Below are positions 5,252 to 6,026 of a stretch of DNA of 6,026 nt, in pieces. This DNA is from Flavobacteriales bacterium. GTDB taxonomy: Bacteria; Bacteroidota; Bacteroidia; Flavobacteriales_E; Vicingaceae. The notes under the pieces were generated by a model, which was not told the origin of the DNA, ran no database searches, and saw only the letters and a program-made list of their open reading frames with translations. Where the stretch lies: NCBI GenBank assembly GCA_003487525.1, contig DNDT01000287.1, positions 1 through 6,026 of the forward strand, in the 5' to 3' direction. The stretch's first letter is position 1; every line of letters starts with the position of its first letter. Made by a program: the position numbers and the translations under genes.

Positions 5252-6026
5252 TTATTTTGGATCTGCTTCTTCAAATTTCAATTCCCCCTTGCCATTTTCA
5301 TAGGCGCGGTATCTTTTTCTGGACTCGGCTACGTGAATACTGCCCGGATAAACGGAAATCAATTTTTTATACATTTCTTTGGCCTTTTCGGGTTGGTTCA
5401 GGTATTGCTCATACAATACAGCCAAATTGAAAACGGCCTCGTCTCCCAGAATGTCTTCCGGATAATCGCGTACGATAACATTCAGCGCCGCTGCGGCTTT
5501 TTCGTAATTCTGCATGTTAAAATATATGCTGTATTCAAGGTAATACACCTCATCGATGATGCTGTGAGCCAGGTAAATCCTTTCCATTGATTGCAGGGAG
5601 TTGAGTGCACCGTTCAGGTCGTTTTGTTCGAACTGAAGCGATGCTTTGGCATAATCTCTCAATGCCGCACCGGCTGTGTCAAAGGCCAGGTTGTCCGAAA
5701 TGATCAAAGACAGGCGCATGGCGTCGTTGGCGATCAGTTTGGAGGTGGAACCCTTGAGCACGTCCAATTGCGCTTTGGCCCAGTTGTAGTCTCCGGTATA
5801 GAAATAAATTTTTGCGTTTTTGAATTTTGCCTGGTCGCCCAGGGCCTCGTATTTATAATCTTTTTCAACCTGAGAATAGAGTAGGGAAGCTTCCCATATT
5901 TCACCCTGTCGCAGGTAAATGTCAGCGAGTAAAAGTTTGCATCGCGCCTTGTCTTTTTCGGCGAGCTGAAAGGTGCCAAGTGCTTTCTTGAGCATGGCTG
6001 TTGCTTGATCGGGTTTGTCAAGGTAA
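5252..6026 (-). CDS. Tetratricopeptide repeat protein, 5' end outside the window
   Basis: The reading frame is open through the right edge (the codons upstream of the ATG at 5995 read YLDKPDQATA and look like part of a TPR helix), so the N-terminus is missing and the methionine at 5995 is probably internal. The visible 257 residues are almost entirely helical repeats. Counting from that methionine, TPR-like units sit near residues 17-47, 55-80, 114-141, 148-178 and 185-217. The last two have the best consensus, ending in VRDYP and ISVYP. The final repeat plus YPGSIHVAESRKRYR resembles the C-terminus of BamD/YbgF-type TPR proteins, so a role as an envelope-associated scaffold is possible; a secretion signal would have to be outside the window. 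The C-terminal tail is acidic. It is the first visible gene of the unit leading into DUF4286 and rsmA. Confidence 0.85.
   Translation of the reverse strand, partial: YLDKPDQATAMLKKALGTFQLAEKDKARCKLLLADIYLRQGEIWEASLLYSQVEKDYKYEALGDQAKFKNAKIYFYTGDYNWAKAQLDVLKGSTSKLIANDAMRLSLIISDNLAFDTAGAALRDYAKASLQFEQNDLNGALNSLQSMERIYLAHSIIDEVYYLEYSIYFNMQNYEKAAAALNVIVRDYPEDILGDEAVFNLAVLYEQYLNQPEKAKEMYKKLISVYPGSIHVAESRKRYRAYENGKGELKFEEADPK

Noticed and set aside
5333..6021. Plus-strand frames and a second minus-strand frame over the TPR gene
   Set aside because: They overlap a convincing TPR coding frame, look low-complexity or arbitrary in composition, and have no supporting motif.

Overview
The window looks like ordinary chromosomal DNA from a member of the Bacteroidota, most likely a Flavobacteria- or Sphingobacteria-like lineage. 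Three things point there: a DUF4286 gene beside rsmA, which as far as I know is characteristic of this phylum; promoter-like TAnnTTTG boxes (the Bacteroidota -7 element) in the three intergenic gaps upstream of a start; and starts that mostly lack a Shine-Dalgarno sequence. All seven genes lie on the minus strand, so the transcriptional order runs from high to low coordinates.

The right half is housekeeping. A TPR protein cut by the window edge (5252-6026) is followed 3 bp later by a DUF4286 protein (4937-5248). That gene abuts rsmA/ksgA (4166-4936), the 16S rRNA adenine dimethyltransferase. A 52-bp gap holding a good Bacteroidota-type promoter and a small palindrome precedes mgtE (2755-4113), a CBS-domain Mg2+ channel/transporter. 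The mgtE stop codon is directly followed, in the same frame, by the GTG start of a D-2-hydroxyacid dehydrogenase of the SerA type (1801-2754).

The left part is accessory. Two tandem paralogous lipoproteins (955-1740 and 89-865) are about half identical by hand alignment and belong to no family I recognise. Each has its own TAnnTTTG box, and a strong intrinsic terminator separates them. The second lipoprotein is followed after 4 bp by a 56-bp array of a degenerate 8-bp repeat.

I see no tRNA, rRNA, CRISPR, insertion sequence or phage signature, and no defence or biosynthetic system. The least explained items are the duplicated lipoprotein family, the compact terminator-promoter junctions, the in-frame zero-gap gene junctions and the 8-bp repeat array.
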